The notes under the pieces were generated by a model. The model made no database searches, had not been told where the DNA came from, and saw nothing but the letters and a program-made list of their open reading frames with translations. The translations under genes and the position numbers were made by a program. From positions 1 to 64,000 of the forward strand of contig NZ_JAFBIV010000003.1 of NCBI RefSeq assembly GCF_021531915.1: a stretch of DNA of 64,000 nucleotides, given 5' to 3'. This document shows, piece after piece, positions 32,294-40,324 of the stretch (position 1 is its first letter; each line of letters begins with the position of its first letter). The stretch is from Oscillibacter valericigenes. GTDB taxonomy: Bacteria > Bacillota > Clostridia > Oscillospirales > Oscillospiraceae.

Positions 32294-33172
32294 CTGAACA
32301 TCACACAGCTTCAATATGTTCTGGCCGTGGCCGATCACGGCAGTATTTCAAAGGCGGCAGAAGCACTATTCGTCTCACAGCCGGCCATCTCCCTGCAAAT
32401 CAAAAAGCTGGAAAGTGAGTTGGGCTTTTCCCTGCTCTACCGGACAGCGCAGGGTGTCTCCCTGACGCCTGCGGGGGAAGAATTCTGTGATGGGGCCAGG
32501 CTGGTACAGCAGTCATGGGCACAGCTGCAAGAAACCAATGCCCGCCTGAGCCGGCAAAACCGGGAGCATCTGCGCATCTATCTGGGGCCGCGGGTCTTCT
32601 CCAACGGATTGTTCCCGAAAATCATGGCTTTTTTCGAGCGGTATCCCCACATAGAGCCCACATTCATCCAATCCAGCGAAAACTTTTTGGAGGATTTGAA
32701 AAACGGCGATCTTGACCTTGCTCTGAATTACTTATCCTCCTCAGAGACCTGCCCCGATCTCCATCGCTTTTTCCGCTGTGAATTGATCCGAGAGCCCCAG
32801 TGTGTTCTCACCAGCCACGGAAGTCCCCTGTCAAAACAGGCCCATGCCTCTTTTGAAGACCTGCGAGGCTGCGCAATCATCGCCGCCCCGCAGGACTTCA
32901 TGGAAGCGCAGGTCTTAAAAAGAACACTCCAAAAGCACGGGGTCGTCCCCGGCAGAACGTACCGTCTGGATGGCGTAGAAACATCCATGGACATGGTGCG
33001 CAATGGAACAGGCATCATCCTGGGTCCCAAATCATTTGCGGAATACTACGGAGTCTGCGCAGTCCCCCTGTGGCCGCCATTTGAGGAGAGCCTTAGTTTT
33101 GTCTGCCTGCAGGAAAATAAAAACCATGTCGGCCTCAAAGCACTTCGGAAGTATCTTTTGGAGATTTGCTGA
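32294..33172 (+). CDS. LysR-family transcriptional regulator
   Basis: 292 residues if translation begins at a CTG at 32294, which has GGGAGGCG upstream and restores the usual LysR opening NITQLQYVLAVADHGSISKA. The first conventional start in frame is a GTG at 32327 that would delete the first 11 residues, and a stop lies upstream at 32261. The HTH is ALFVSQPAISLQIKKLESELG; the C-terminal effector domain follows (YLGPRVFSNGLFPKI onwards). It probably regulates the divergent DUF554 gene. CTG initiation is unusual; a mutation of an ATG is possible. Confidence 0.85.
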   Translation: MNITQLQYVLAVADHGSISKAAEALFVSQPAISLQIKKLESELGFSLLYRTAQGVSLTPAGEEFCDGARLVQQSWAQLQETNARLSRQNREHLRIYLGPRVFSNGLFPKIMAFFERYPHIEPTFIQSSENFLEDLKNGDLDLALNYLSSSETCPDLHRFFRCELIREPQCVLTSHGSPLSKQAHASFEDLRGCAIIAAPQDFMEAQVLKRTLQKHGVVPGRTYRLDGVETSMDMVRNGTGIILGPKSFAEYYGVCAVPLWPPFEESLSFVCLQENKNHVGLKALRKYLLEIC

Positions 33173-33361
33173 GTGCCTCCAGTTCAAGCTCCCAGGTTTT
33201 TAATGGATGACGTGAAGTACCTTGCATTTTTTTCACATGACCCAAACTGTGACCCAGACTGCAATCGGAGCAGGCAGGAAACAATGGAGACAACGGAGCG
33301 GATAGCAAATCATTTTGAGCCAAAAGGGGCGGAAAGGACGGGATAACCCGTTCTTTCCGCC

Positions 33362-33417
33362 CCCGACGTATCTTCACACGCAGGAGGTCACTGGTTTAAG
33401 TTCGGTCATCTCCACCA
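33362..33417 (+). repeat. tRNA 3'-half duplicate (attachment-site-like), right copy
   Basis: The first 35 bases equal those of the left copy. The T arm here is degenerate (ACTGG TTTAAGT TCGGT) and the acceptor strand ends in an encoded CCA (CATCTCCACCA, ending 33417). Like the left copy it lacks a 5' half and is followed directly by a terminator. The two copies lie 5268 bases apart. Confidence 0.65.
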
Positions 33418-33448
33418 AATCCTTGGAAACCAAGTGTTTCCAAGGATT
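33418..33448 (+). terminator. Terminator after the right tRNA-half
   Basis: A 13-bp stem AATCCTTGGAAAC / GTTTCCAAGGATT followed by T5. The interval 33173-33361 before the repeat holds no gene. Confidence 0.8.
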
Positions 33449-33601
33449 TTTTTATTTTCCCGGAGATGCCAGACCGGCTGCGTCTTGTACAGAATTTGAA
33501 GAAAGCCAGCGGTGCAATATGGAAAAAATCGGGATAAAGGGTCCGGCAGAGGCCGGGGTGAACGTATTTTTTCAGTATGGCTCCTCCATCTTTCAGGCAT
33601 C

Positions 33602-33635
33602 AAAAATGAGCGGAGCATCCTGGATGCTCCGCTCA
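33602..33635 (-). terminator. Terminator of the XRE-type regulator gene
   Basis: TGAGCGGAGCATCC and its complement (33607-33620, 33622-33635) with TTTTTG following on the minus strand. Confidence 0.8.
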
Positions 33636-33684
33636 CTTCATAACAGCAGTTCTGCGTTTTGGGCAGATGGACACGTGGGTACCG

Positions 33685-35196
33685 TCAGTTGCTCAGCTCC
33701 TGAATCAGGCCCCGCAGCTCCATTCGGGCCTTCTCCCGGTGAATGCCGTCATAGCCGGCGGCCTCGGCCCGGCGGAGCAGATGCTCCCGGAAGGCGGTGA
33801 CCATTGGGGGGCGGCGGACGTCCAGGGTCATCAGCGGCTTTGCGGTGCGGACGATCAGGGCGATGTGGCCCTCGTTGACGAACAGGTCATAATCCGGGTA
33901 TTCCTTTTCGTTCAGCGGTACGAAGAAATAATTTTCGTACTGCTCCATGAGCCGCAGAATGTTTTTCAGGTGGAGGCAGTAGGTCTCGGGAGTGTACCAG
34001 GGCTGGCCGGAATAGTCCTTTGAGGAGGACCCCACAGGCGCATGGCCGCTGCGGACCTCCTCCGCGGTAAACAGGCGGCACATATCAATAAAGGGCACCT
34101 GCTCCAGCTTGCTCTCAAAATTAGAAACGTTATCCAAATAGATCTGGAAAGTACTTCTCCATGTTTCGTGCTCCGTCTCCCGGGTGTACCGCTCCAGCAG
34201 CTCTGGGGGCATGCTGGTGAGGGAGAGGCAGTTGATCAGCTGGACGCTCTCTCCCCGATGCTCAAAGTAGTCCCGGAAGCTGGGATAGGACTCTCCGAAA
34301 TTCCGGTATACGTCCAGCGACGGCCGGCAGAGGGAGAGATGTTCCCGGAACTGCTGCTCAAAGGCTGCCACCAGTTTGAGATCGGTGGAGAACATGGTGA
34401 TGTCGCTGGTACTGCCGGCTGCCACAGAGCACGCGTACTGCACACAGCATCCGGGCACCACGATCATGGAGTGGCGGTAAAGGTTGCCGCGGAGCCGGGG
34501 ATAGTAATAGACCTTGGCCTGTCCTGTGGCGTATACGGGCAGCCAGAATTGCAGCGATTCCGTATAACGGTTGATAAAATTCAGAGGGGGCATGATCTGC
34601 AAAAAGTTGAAACCCTGTTCTGCCGAATGCAGCAGCCAGGTCTGGACCTGTCTGGTCAGAGAATAGTTGGACAGCAGCCACTCCAGGTTGTCGTCCACTA
34701 CCGCCATGATGGTGCCCGGCGTCTCCAGTCTCCGGCTCTCCTGCATGATCCGGTTCATGGCCTCCTGACGGCCTGCCTCCCCGTAGAAAAACCGGGTCTG
34801 GTTTCCCGAAGCGGAGGTTAGGGTGGGAAGGGGCGGCGAGTCCTGGGACTGAGTGGGAAAGGCTTGGATGCCGGAGAGGAACGTGTCGGTGATGGGGCGA
34901 TCTCCCTGGAGCCAGCTCTCAAGACTGGAGGCCAGTGCCTCCACGGGCATGCTGGGGCTGATGGACGCCTGCCCCAGCATTTCAGACAGGGCCTGGCGCT
35001 GAAATGCCGCAGAACTGCGTCTGGCGAAGAAGGCGCCCATCTTCCGGGCCTGGGCAGGATTTTTGGACAGCTTCCGTTTGCCTGTGCGCATCAGGCTGAT
35101 GAGAGAGGGGTCCACCCCCAATTCTGCGGCAAGTTCCTTGTTGCTGGTCTCCGTGATATGCATGAGAAAGGACAGCTTTTCGGCAAACGGCATCAT
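33685..35196 (-). CDS. XRE-type HTH regulator with large unknown sensor domain
   Basis: 503 residues from the ATG at 35196 (AAAGGAG upstream; a GTG at 35205 is too close to that site). The N-terminal HTH is NKELAAELGVDPSLISLMRTGKRKL. The remaining 400 residues have no recognised domain: blocks include IMAVVDDNLEWLLSNYSL, FLQIMPPLNFINRYTESLQFW, YYYPRLRGNLYRHSMIVVPG and, at the C-terminus, VTAFREHLLRRAEAAGYDGI. It stands alone and is divergent from the Hpt/c-di-GMP genes, making control of those genes plausible. Large XRE regulators of this kind are common in gut Clostridia but poorly studied. Confidence 0.72.
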   Translation of the reverse strand: MMPFAEKLSFLMHITETSNKELAAELGVDPSLISLMRTGKRKLSKNPAQARKMGAFFARRSSAAFQRQALSEMLGQASISPSMPVEALASSLESWLQGDRPITDTFLSGIQAFPTQSQDSPPLPTLTSASGNQTRFFYGEAGRQEAMNRIMQESRRLETPGTIMAVVDDNLEWLLSNYSLTRQVQTWLLHSAEQGFNFLQIMPPLNFINRYTESLQFWLPVYATGQAKVYYYPRLRGNLYRHSMIVVPGCCVQYACSVAAGSTSDITMFSTDLKLVAAFEQQFREHLSLCRPSLDVYRNFGESYPSFRDYFEHRGESVQLINCLSLTSMPPELLERYTRETEHETWRSTFQIYLDNVSNFESKLEQVPFIDMCRLFTAEEVRSGHAPVGSSSKDYSGQPWYTPETYCLHLKNILRLMEQYENYFFVPLNEKEYPDYDLFVNEGHIALIVRTAKPLMTLDVRRPPMVTAFREHLLRRAEAAGYDGIHREKARMELRGLIQELSN

Positions 35197-35346
35197 AATA
35201 CTCACTCCTTTGCTGCATTATATATGCATCTTATCACTTATACAAGAGAAAAATGTAAATTTAAGTGACATTAGTTCCAAAATACATTGATTTTCGACAT
35301 GTAGTCTGCTAATATATGCTATATATAATGATAAAATTGGGAGTAA

Positions 35347-35386
35347 TTTTGTCATTTTGGTTGACTTTTGTCATCAAAAATGACAG
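35347..35386. promoter_or_regulatory. TTTTGTCAT repeats in the regulator/Hpt intergenic region
   Basis: Two direct copies, 35347-35355 and 35366-35374, start 19 bases apart; an inverted ATGACAG follows at 35380-35386. The two-turn spacing suggests a dimeric regulator binding on one DNA face. The surrounding interval 35197-35554 is AT-rich and shows no gene. Confidence 0.45.
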
Positions 35387-35554
35387 TTTTGCTGCTGAAG
35401 ACAGCAAGGGAGACTGTCCTGATCCGGAGCCTGAGCACCAGGCAGGAATGAGGACTGACATAGAGCCTTTTGTAAAAAATGGAGACAATCTCTGGATGCC
35501 CCGGTGATGACTGCACATACCGCAGCGGGGCAGACAGACGGGGGGAAGAACTGT

Positions 35555-35920
35555 ATGACAATGGGAGAATGCTATCAACAGCTGGGTGGGAACTACGCGG
35601 AGGTAAGCGCCCGGCTCCCCAGCCTCAGACTGGTGGAGAAGTTCGTGGGCAAATTCCGGGAGGACAAGAGCTTTGAGATGCTCTGCGCCGCCATGGAGAT
35701 CGGAGATCGGGAAGCGGCTTTCCGGGCTGCCCACACGCTGAAGGGCGTTTGCGCCAATCTGAGTTTCACCCGGCTGCTGGATTCCGCCTCCCGCCTGACG
35801 GAGGCTTTGCGCCCGCCGGCGGACACCATCCCGGCCGGCGCTTCGGCGCTGCTGGAAGAGGTTCGGCGGGACTATGAGGAGACGGTCCGGGCCATTCGGT
35901 CCTACACGGAGGGGAACTGA
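35555..35920 (+). CDS. Hpt (histidine phosphotransfer) domain protein
   Basis: 121 residues from the ATG at 35555, preceded by GGGGGGAAG. A four-helix Hpt fold with the phospho-histidine motif RAAHTLKGVCANLSF in the middle, the normal position. It would shuttle phosphate between a hybrid sensor kinase (none seen here) and a receiver such as the one in the next gene. Probably co-transcribed with the c-di-GMP protein 128 bases downstream. Confidence 0.85.
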   Translation: MTMGECYQQLGGNYAEVSARLPSLRLVEKFVGKFREDKSFEMLCAAMEIGDREAAFRAAHTLKGVCANLSFTRLLDSASRLTEALRPPADTIPAGASALLEEVRRDYEETVRAIRSYTEGN

Positions 35921-36048
35921 CCGGAAACGGAAGATCCCACCGTTTTTTCTATCGCATTGACACTGAAACAAGCGGCGGAGGTGACCCTCCGCGACCTGCG
36001 GCATTTCACATTTCATTTTAGAGATCGAGATAAAAGAGGGATACAAGT

Positions 36049-38631
36049 ATGCTTCCGAAGAGACAGATATTGGTGGTAGAAGATAACCCGCTCAACCGTG
36101 AGATGCTGCTGGAGATCCTGTCCGGACAATATGCGGTCCTGGAGGCGGAGAACGGCCAGGAGGCACTGGACGTGCTGAAAGCGCACGCGGATAACATCGC
36201 CGTGATCCTGCTGGATGTGATGATGCCCGTCATGGACGGCTTTACCTTTCTGGAGAAGATCAAGGCAGACGCCGAGTTGTCGCTGATTCCGGTCATCGTC
36301 ATGACCCAGAGCGACAGCGAGGCGGACGAGGTGACGGCCCTGGCTCACGGCGCCACGGATTTTGTGCCGAAGCCCTACCGTCCCCAAGTGATTCTGCACC
36401 GGGTGGCCAGCATTATCAACCTGCGGGAGACCGCGGCCATGGTGAATCTGTTCCAGTATGACCGCTTGACCGGGCTGTACAGCAAGGAATTCTTCTATCA
36501 GAAGGTCCGGGAGCGGCTGCAGGAAGACCCGGACGGGGCATACAGCATCGTCTGCTCCAATATTGAGAATTTCAAGCTGTTCAACGACACCTTCGGCGTT
36601 CCTGCGGGAGACCGACTGCTGCAGGAGGTGGCCGGTATCACGCGGCAGATGGTGGGACCGTCTGCGATCTGCGGCCGCTTCAGCGGCGACCGGTTCGTGT
36701 GCCTGCAGGAGCGCGAACAGGAGATCCTGGACCGGGCTTCTTTTGATCCGGAGCGGAAGGAGCTGGCGGAGGGCCGGAACGTGGTGATGAAGTGGGGCAT
36801 CTATCAGATCACGGACCGTTCCGTGCCGGTGGAGCAGATGTGTGACCGGGCCATGCTGGCCGCGGACAGCATCAAGGGCCAGTACAACCGCCACTTTGCC
36901 GTCTATGATGATGTCCTCCGAAACAAGCTGCTGCGGGAGCAGGCCATTACCGAGGCCATGGAGACCGCGCTGCAGAGTGGCCAATTTATGGTCTACCTCC
37001 AGCCGAAATACAGCCTGCGGGATGACTGTCTGTCAGGAGCGGAGGCGCTGGTGCGCTGGGTCCATCCGGATCTGGGCTTCCTGTCACCCGGGGAGTTCAT
37101 TCCCCTGTTTGAAAAAAACGGCTTCATCACCCGGCTGGACCGGTATGTCTGGGAGAGCGTGTGCGCCACGCTCCGGGACTGGCGGGAAAAAGGGTATCCC
37201 CAGATTCCGGTGTCGGTCAACGTCTCCCGGGCGGATGTCTATCAGTCCGACCTGACGGATACGCTGCTGGGGATCGTCCGGAAATACGGCGTAAAGCCCG
37301 CCCAACTCCATCTGGAGTTGACGGAGAGTGCTTATACAGAGAATCCGGGGCAGATTCTCAGCACGGTGGAACGACTGCGGAAGCTGGGCTTCATCATCGA
37401 AATGGATGACTTCGGCAGCGGCTATTCTTCGCTGAACATGCTGAATCAAATGAAGCTGGATATCCTGAAGCTGGATATGAAGTTCATCCGGAGCGAGACG
37501 GCCAAGCCCGCGGATCAAGGGATCCTGCAGTTTATTGTGCGGCTGGGCCGCTGGCTGAACCTGAGCGTGGTGGCAGAGGGCGTGGAGACCCGGGAACAGC
37601 TGGAGCATCTGAGGGAGATCGGATGCGACTATGTCCAGGGCTACTTCTTTGCCAAGCCCATGCCTGTCGGTGAATTTGAGGCGCTGCTGAAGACGCAGGT
37701 CTCCAAGTATCTGACGCCGCCGGTAGCGTCTGAGGAGCACAAAAGCAGTCTTCTGAAGCTGCTGGTGGTGGATGAGGATGCCGGATACCGTGAGAGTGTC
37801 CGACAGACCTTTGCGGGTCAATACCAGGTGCTGGAGGCTGCCGGTGAGTCGGATGCCCTCGCCTGCGTCATGCAGGGTGGCCAGCCTCCCGTCGCGGCCA
37901 TGATCCTGAGCGCGACGCTCCCGGAGGAGGGCGCTTTCCGCCTGCTGAAAGCCATGCGCCAGGACCCGGTCCTCTGGAGAATTCCGGTTTTAACCACGGT
38001 ACCTCAGGGCAGGGATGTGGAGAGACTCTGCACGGAGCTGGATACCGATGATTTCCTGTGCAAGCACCATCCGCTGAGCGATTTGCGCAGAAGGGTGCGC
38101 TACCTGCTCAGCATGGCTGCCCACCAGGAGCAGGAGCAAAAGCTGAAAGACGAGGCTTGCCGGGATTACCTGACGGGACTTTTGAACCGGCGTGGTTTCT
38201 ATGCCGCGCTGGACGCTCTGCGCCAGGAGGACCTGCCTGTGGCGGTGTATCTCTTTGACCTGGATGATCTGAAAAAAGTCAATGACCAGTACAGCCATGA
38301 AGCGGGAGACGAAATGCTTCGCTTCTTCAGCGATCTGCTTCGCCGCCAGACCCGGAAGGAAGATGTCCTCTGCCGCTACGGCGGAGACGAGTTCGCGGTA
38401 GTTCTCCGGCGGATCAGTTCGCTGCCCACCATTCTGCGCAAGGGTGAGGAAATCTGCCGGGAATTCCATGAGTTCTTACTGCCCAACGGCTTCCATGCCG
38501 CCTGCTCCGGGGGGATCACCTTTTGCGGTGCGGATGAACGGCCTTCGGCGAAGCTGCTGGAACAGGCGGATGCGGCGCTGTACCAGGCCAAGAGGCAGCA
38601 TAAGGGGAGCTGCTGCCTGTGGGAGAAGTAG
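36049..38631 (+). CDS. REC-GGDEF-EAL-REC-GGDEF c-di-GMP signalling protein
   Basis: 860 residues. REC1 (1-125) has D56 in LLDVMMP and K108 in PKPY, so it can be phosphorylated. GGDEF1 (about 135-290) has SGDRF (212-216) and is probably inactive. The EAL domain (about 300-545) has EALVRW (332-337), NVS, LELTES, DDFGSG (452-457), LKLDMKF, AEGVE and QGYFFAKP, the full phosphodiesterase set. REC2 (about 568-690) has Ser where the Asp should be (ILSATLPEEG). GGDEF2 (about 695-855) has intact YGGDEF. So it can likely both make and degrade c-di-GMP, switched by phosphorylation of REC1, perhaps through the upstream Hpt protein. Confidence 0.9.
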   Translation: MLPKRQILVVEDNPLNREMLLEILSGQYAVLEAENGQEALDVLKAHADNIAVILLDVMMPVMDGFTFLEKIKADAELSLIPVIVMTQSDSEADEVTALAHGATDFVPKPYRPQVILHRVASIINLRETAAMVNLFQYDRLTGLYSKEFFYQKVRERLQEDPDGAYSIVCSNIENFKLFNDTFGVPAGDRLLQEVAGITRQMVGPSAICGRFSGDRFVCLQEREQEILDRASFDPERKELAEGRNVVMKWGIYQITDRSVPVEQMCDRAMLAADSIKGQYNRHFAVYDDVLRNKLLREQAITEAMETALQSGQFMVYLQPKYSLRDDCLSGAEALVRWVHPDLGFLSPGEFIPLFEKNGFITRLDRYVWESVCATLRDWREKGYPQIPVSVNVSRADVYQSDLTDTLLGIVRKYGVKPAQLHLELTESAYTENPGQILSTVERLRKLGFIIEMDDFGSGYSSLNMLNQMKLDILKLDMKFIRSETAKPADQGILQFIVRLGRWLNLSVVAEGVETREQLEHLREIGCDYVQGYFFAKPMPVGEFEALLKTQVSKYLTPPVASEEHKSSLLKLLVVDEDAGYRESVRQTFAGQYQVLEAAGESDALACVMQGGQPPVAAMILSATLPEEGAFRLLKAMRQDPVLWRIPVLTTVPQGRDVERLCTELDTDDFLCKHHPLSDLRRRVRYLLSMAAHQEQEQKLKDEACRDYLTGLLNRRGFYAALDALRQEDLPVAVYLFDLDDLKKVNDQYSHEAGDEMLRFFSDLLRRQTRKEDVLCRYGGDEFAVVLRRISSLPTILRKGEEICREFHEFLLPNGFHAACSGGITFCGADERPSAKLLEQADAALYQAKRQHKGSCCLWEK

Positions 38632-38652
38632 AAGACTGCATGGAGAACGGTT

Positions 38653-38750
38653 TTGAAACGGCAGATGCCGGTGATGAACGGTCACCTGCCAAAGCCCATT
38701 GCGATGGATGAGGTCGTAAAGGCCATTGCGCGGAATCTGCATCGCTGTGC
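38653..38750 (+). pseudogene. Receiver-domain remnant A (middle deleted)
   Basis: The frame reads MPVMNGHLPKPIAMDEVV then KAIARNLHR. MPVMNG is the segment after the phospho-Asp of a receiver, and HLPKPI with the helix after it is the receiver's C-terminus; about 50 residues between are gone. Deletion between two ATGAACGG-like MNG codons explains this. No start site. Confidence 0.6.
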
Positions 38751-38788
38751 GCAGATTCCCAATAGTTGTACAAACCGGGAGAAAGGAG

Positions 38789-39007
38789 ATGCCGGTTATG
38801 GATGGCTACGGGGCGACCCGGGCGATCCGTGCGCTGGAAGATCCCGCACTGGCCGGAATTCCCATTCTGGCCATGACCGCCAACGCCTTTGACGAGGATC
38901 GAAAGGCGGCGGCTGCTTGCGGTATGGATGGCTTCCTCTCCAAGCCCATTGATCTGGCGGAAGTTGTACAGACCTTGCAGAACGTGTTTGGACACGAAAA
39001 GGCATGA
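38789..39007 (+). pseudogene. Receiver-domain remnant B (C-terminal half)
   Basis: From MPVMDGYGATRAIRALEDP through IPILAMTANAF to GMDGFLSKPIDLAEVV, the C-terminal 70 residues of a hybrid-kinase-type receiver, with the conserved T and K but without the acidic pocket and phospho-Asp. A ribosome-site-like GAAAGGAG precedes the ATG, so a small protein could still be made. Confidence 0.6.
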
Positions 39008-39072
39008 AGTGAAGAGAAACCGGAAGAAGGCGGCTGTGCGTAGACAGCAAAAGCTGTTTTCCGGCAAATATG

Positions 39073-39123
39073 GCCGAAGGTATCCGGCGCATGATCCGGC
39101 GGATACCTTCGGCATGATTTTTT
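39073..39123 (+). terminator. Terminator inside the receiver-remnant region
   Basis: A 14-bp perfect stem (GCCGAAGGTATCCG at 39073-39086, complement at 39100-39113) followed by ATGATTTTTTA. Confidence 0.75.
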
Positions 39124-39165
39124 ATGGATATTATGATGCCGGAGATGAACGGCTATGATGCTGCA
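39124..39165 (+). pseudogene. Receiver-domain remnant C (phospho-site scrap)
   Basis: MDIMMPEMNGYDAAS is the phospho-Asp segment of a receiver, with nothing of the domain before it and unrelated sequence after. A third scrap from a hybrid kinase gene. The rest of 39166-39480 shows no gene. Confidence 0.5.
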
Positions 39166-39533
39166 AGCGCGGATGTCCGGATAGACAGGGTGGGCGCGGA
39201 GAAAATGGAAACGAACCGCATGGAAGAAACACAAGAATCCCGGTTCAGGCCTGCAGGAATTCTGCGACATGGAGCAGCTATATCATCGGCAGAGATTTCT
39301 ATGCGGCATCACAGGAGCGTTGAGCCGCGAAGAAAGAACGCCCCCGGAACATGCAGTACGCATCACGTGCGGCCCATAGCCTTCTCCATATGATATCCGC
39401 CTCCGCGGGCACGGGCAGTGCGGCTTTCGTTGCAATTTTTACAGAGCGTGTATATAATACGGATGATAAACTGTCGGCAAAAGGCGCAGAGCGGCATGGT
39501 CATGCGCTTTTGCCGCTCAAAGGAGCAAACTCT

Positions 39534-40280
39534 ATGAAACGCCCTCTGCTATTCGCCCACCGGGGCTTCTCCGGTATCTATCCCGAAAACAGCCCCTTGG
39601 CGTTCCGCATGGCTGCGGAAAAAACAAATGCCGACGGCATTGAGAGCGATGTCCACCTCTCAAAGGATGGTCAGCTGGTCATTTTCCACGACGCCTCCGT
39701 GGAGCGCACCTCCAACGGCACCGGCTTCATCCGGGATCTGACCTATGCCCAACTGCTGGAGCTGGACATCGGCGCCTGGAAATCCCCGGAATTTGCCGGC
39801 CAGCACATCTGGACCCTGGGGCAGCTGCTGGACTTCTGCCGGGAGGCCCGGATGCTCCTGAACCTGGAGCTGAAAAATTACGAGGTCTTCTACGATGGCC
39901 TGGAGCAGCGGGTCATTGACGAGGTCTGCGCCCGTGGGATGCAGGAACAGGTCTTTGTCTCCTCCTTCAACCACATCTCCATGCAGCGGTTCAAGGACCT
40001 GTGTCCGGAGATCGAAACGGGGCTGCTGTATGATAAACCCCTTCTGGACATGGAGCACTACCTTCTGCCCTCCAACGCCGACAACATGCACCCCCGCTAC
40101 ATGCTGCTGCAGTACCAGCCGGAGCTGATGGACCTGTTCCACAGCCGGGGCATGAAGGTGAACACCTGGACAGTGAACGACGAGGCGGATATGCTGGATA
40201 TGATCCATCGCGGCGTGGACGGCATCATCTCCAACTACCCGAACCTGCTGTGCCGCGTGGCGGATCAGATCTGCGGCTGA
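39534..40280 (+). CDS. Glycerophosphodiester phosphodiesterase
   Basis: 248 residues, normal for the cytosolic UgpQ-type enzyme. The start follows AAAGGAG. Catalytic motifs: AHRGFSGIYPENS (His and Glu), GIESDVHLSKDGQLVIFHD (metal Glu/Asp and second His), LNLELKN, and the C-terminal NTWTVND. It hydrolyses glycerophosphodiesters to glycerol-3-phosphate and an alcohol. No signal peptide, so it acts inside the cell on imported substrate. It lies tail-to-tail with the HAD/EEP/ABC unit, which fits organophosphate use. A hairpin AGCGGCA/TGCCGCT lies just before the ribosome site. Confidence 0.93.
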   Translation: MKRPLLFAHRGFSGIYPENSPLAFRMAAEKTNADGIESDVHLSKDGQLVIFHDASVERTSNGTGFIRDLTYAQLLELDIGAWKSPEFAGQHIWTLGQLLDFCREARMLLNLELKNYEVFYDGLEQRVIDEVCARGMQEQVFVSSFNHISMQRFKDLCPEIETGLLYDKPLLDMEHYLLPSNADNMHPRYMLLQYQPELMDLFHSRGMKVNTWTVNDEADMLDMIHRGVDGIISNYPNLLCRVADQICG

Positions 40281-40292
40281 ACACAGAACAAA

Positions 40293-40317
40293 GCCCCCGG
40301 AGCGTTGCTCCGGGGGC
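40293..40317. terminator. Bidirectional terminator between GDPD and HAD genes
   Basis: GCCCCCGGAGC - GTT - GCTCCGGGGGC, flanked by AA on the left and CTTTGCC on the right. Confidence 0.75.
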
Positions 40318-40324
40318 CTTTGCC

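Noticed and set aside
33200-33300. 3' end of a tyrosine integrase next to the right tRNA half
   Set aside because: A short ATGACCCAAAC-like string recurs near both tRNA halves (28233 and 33238), but no integrase catalytic motif can be read in any frame.
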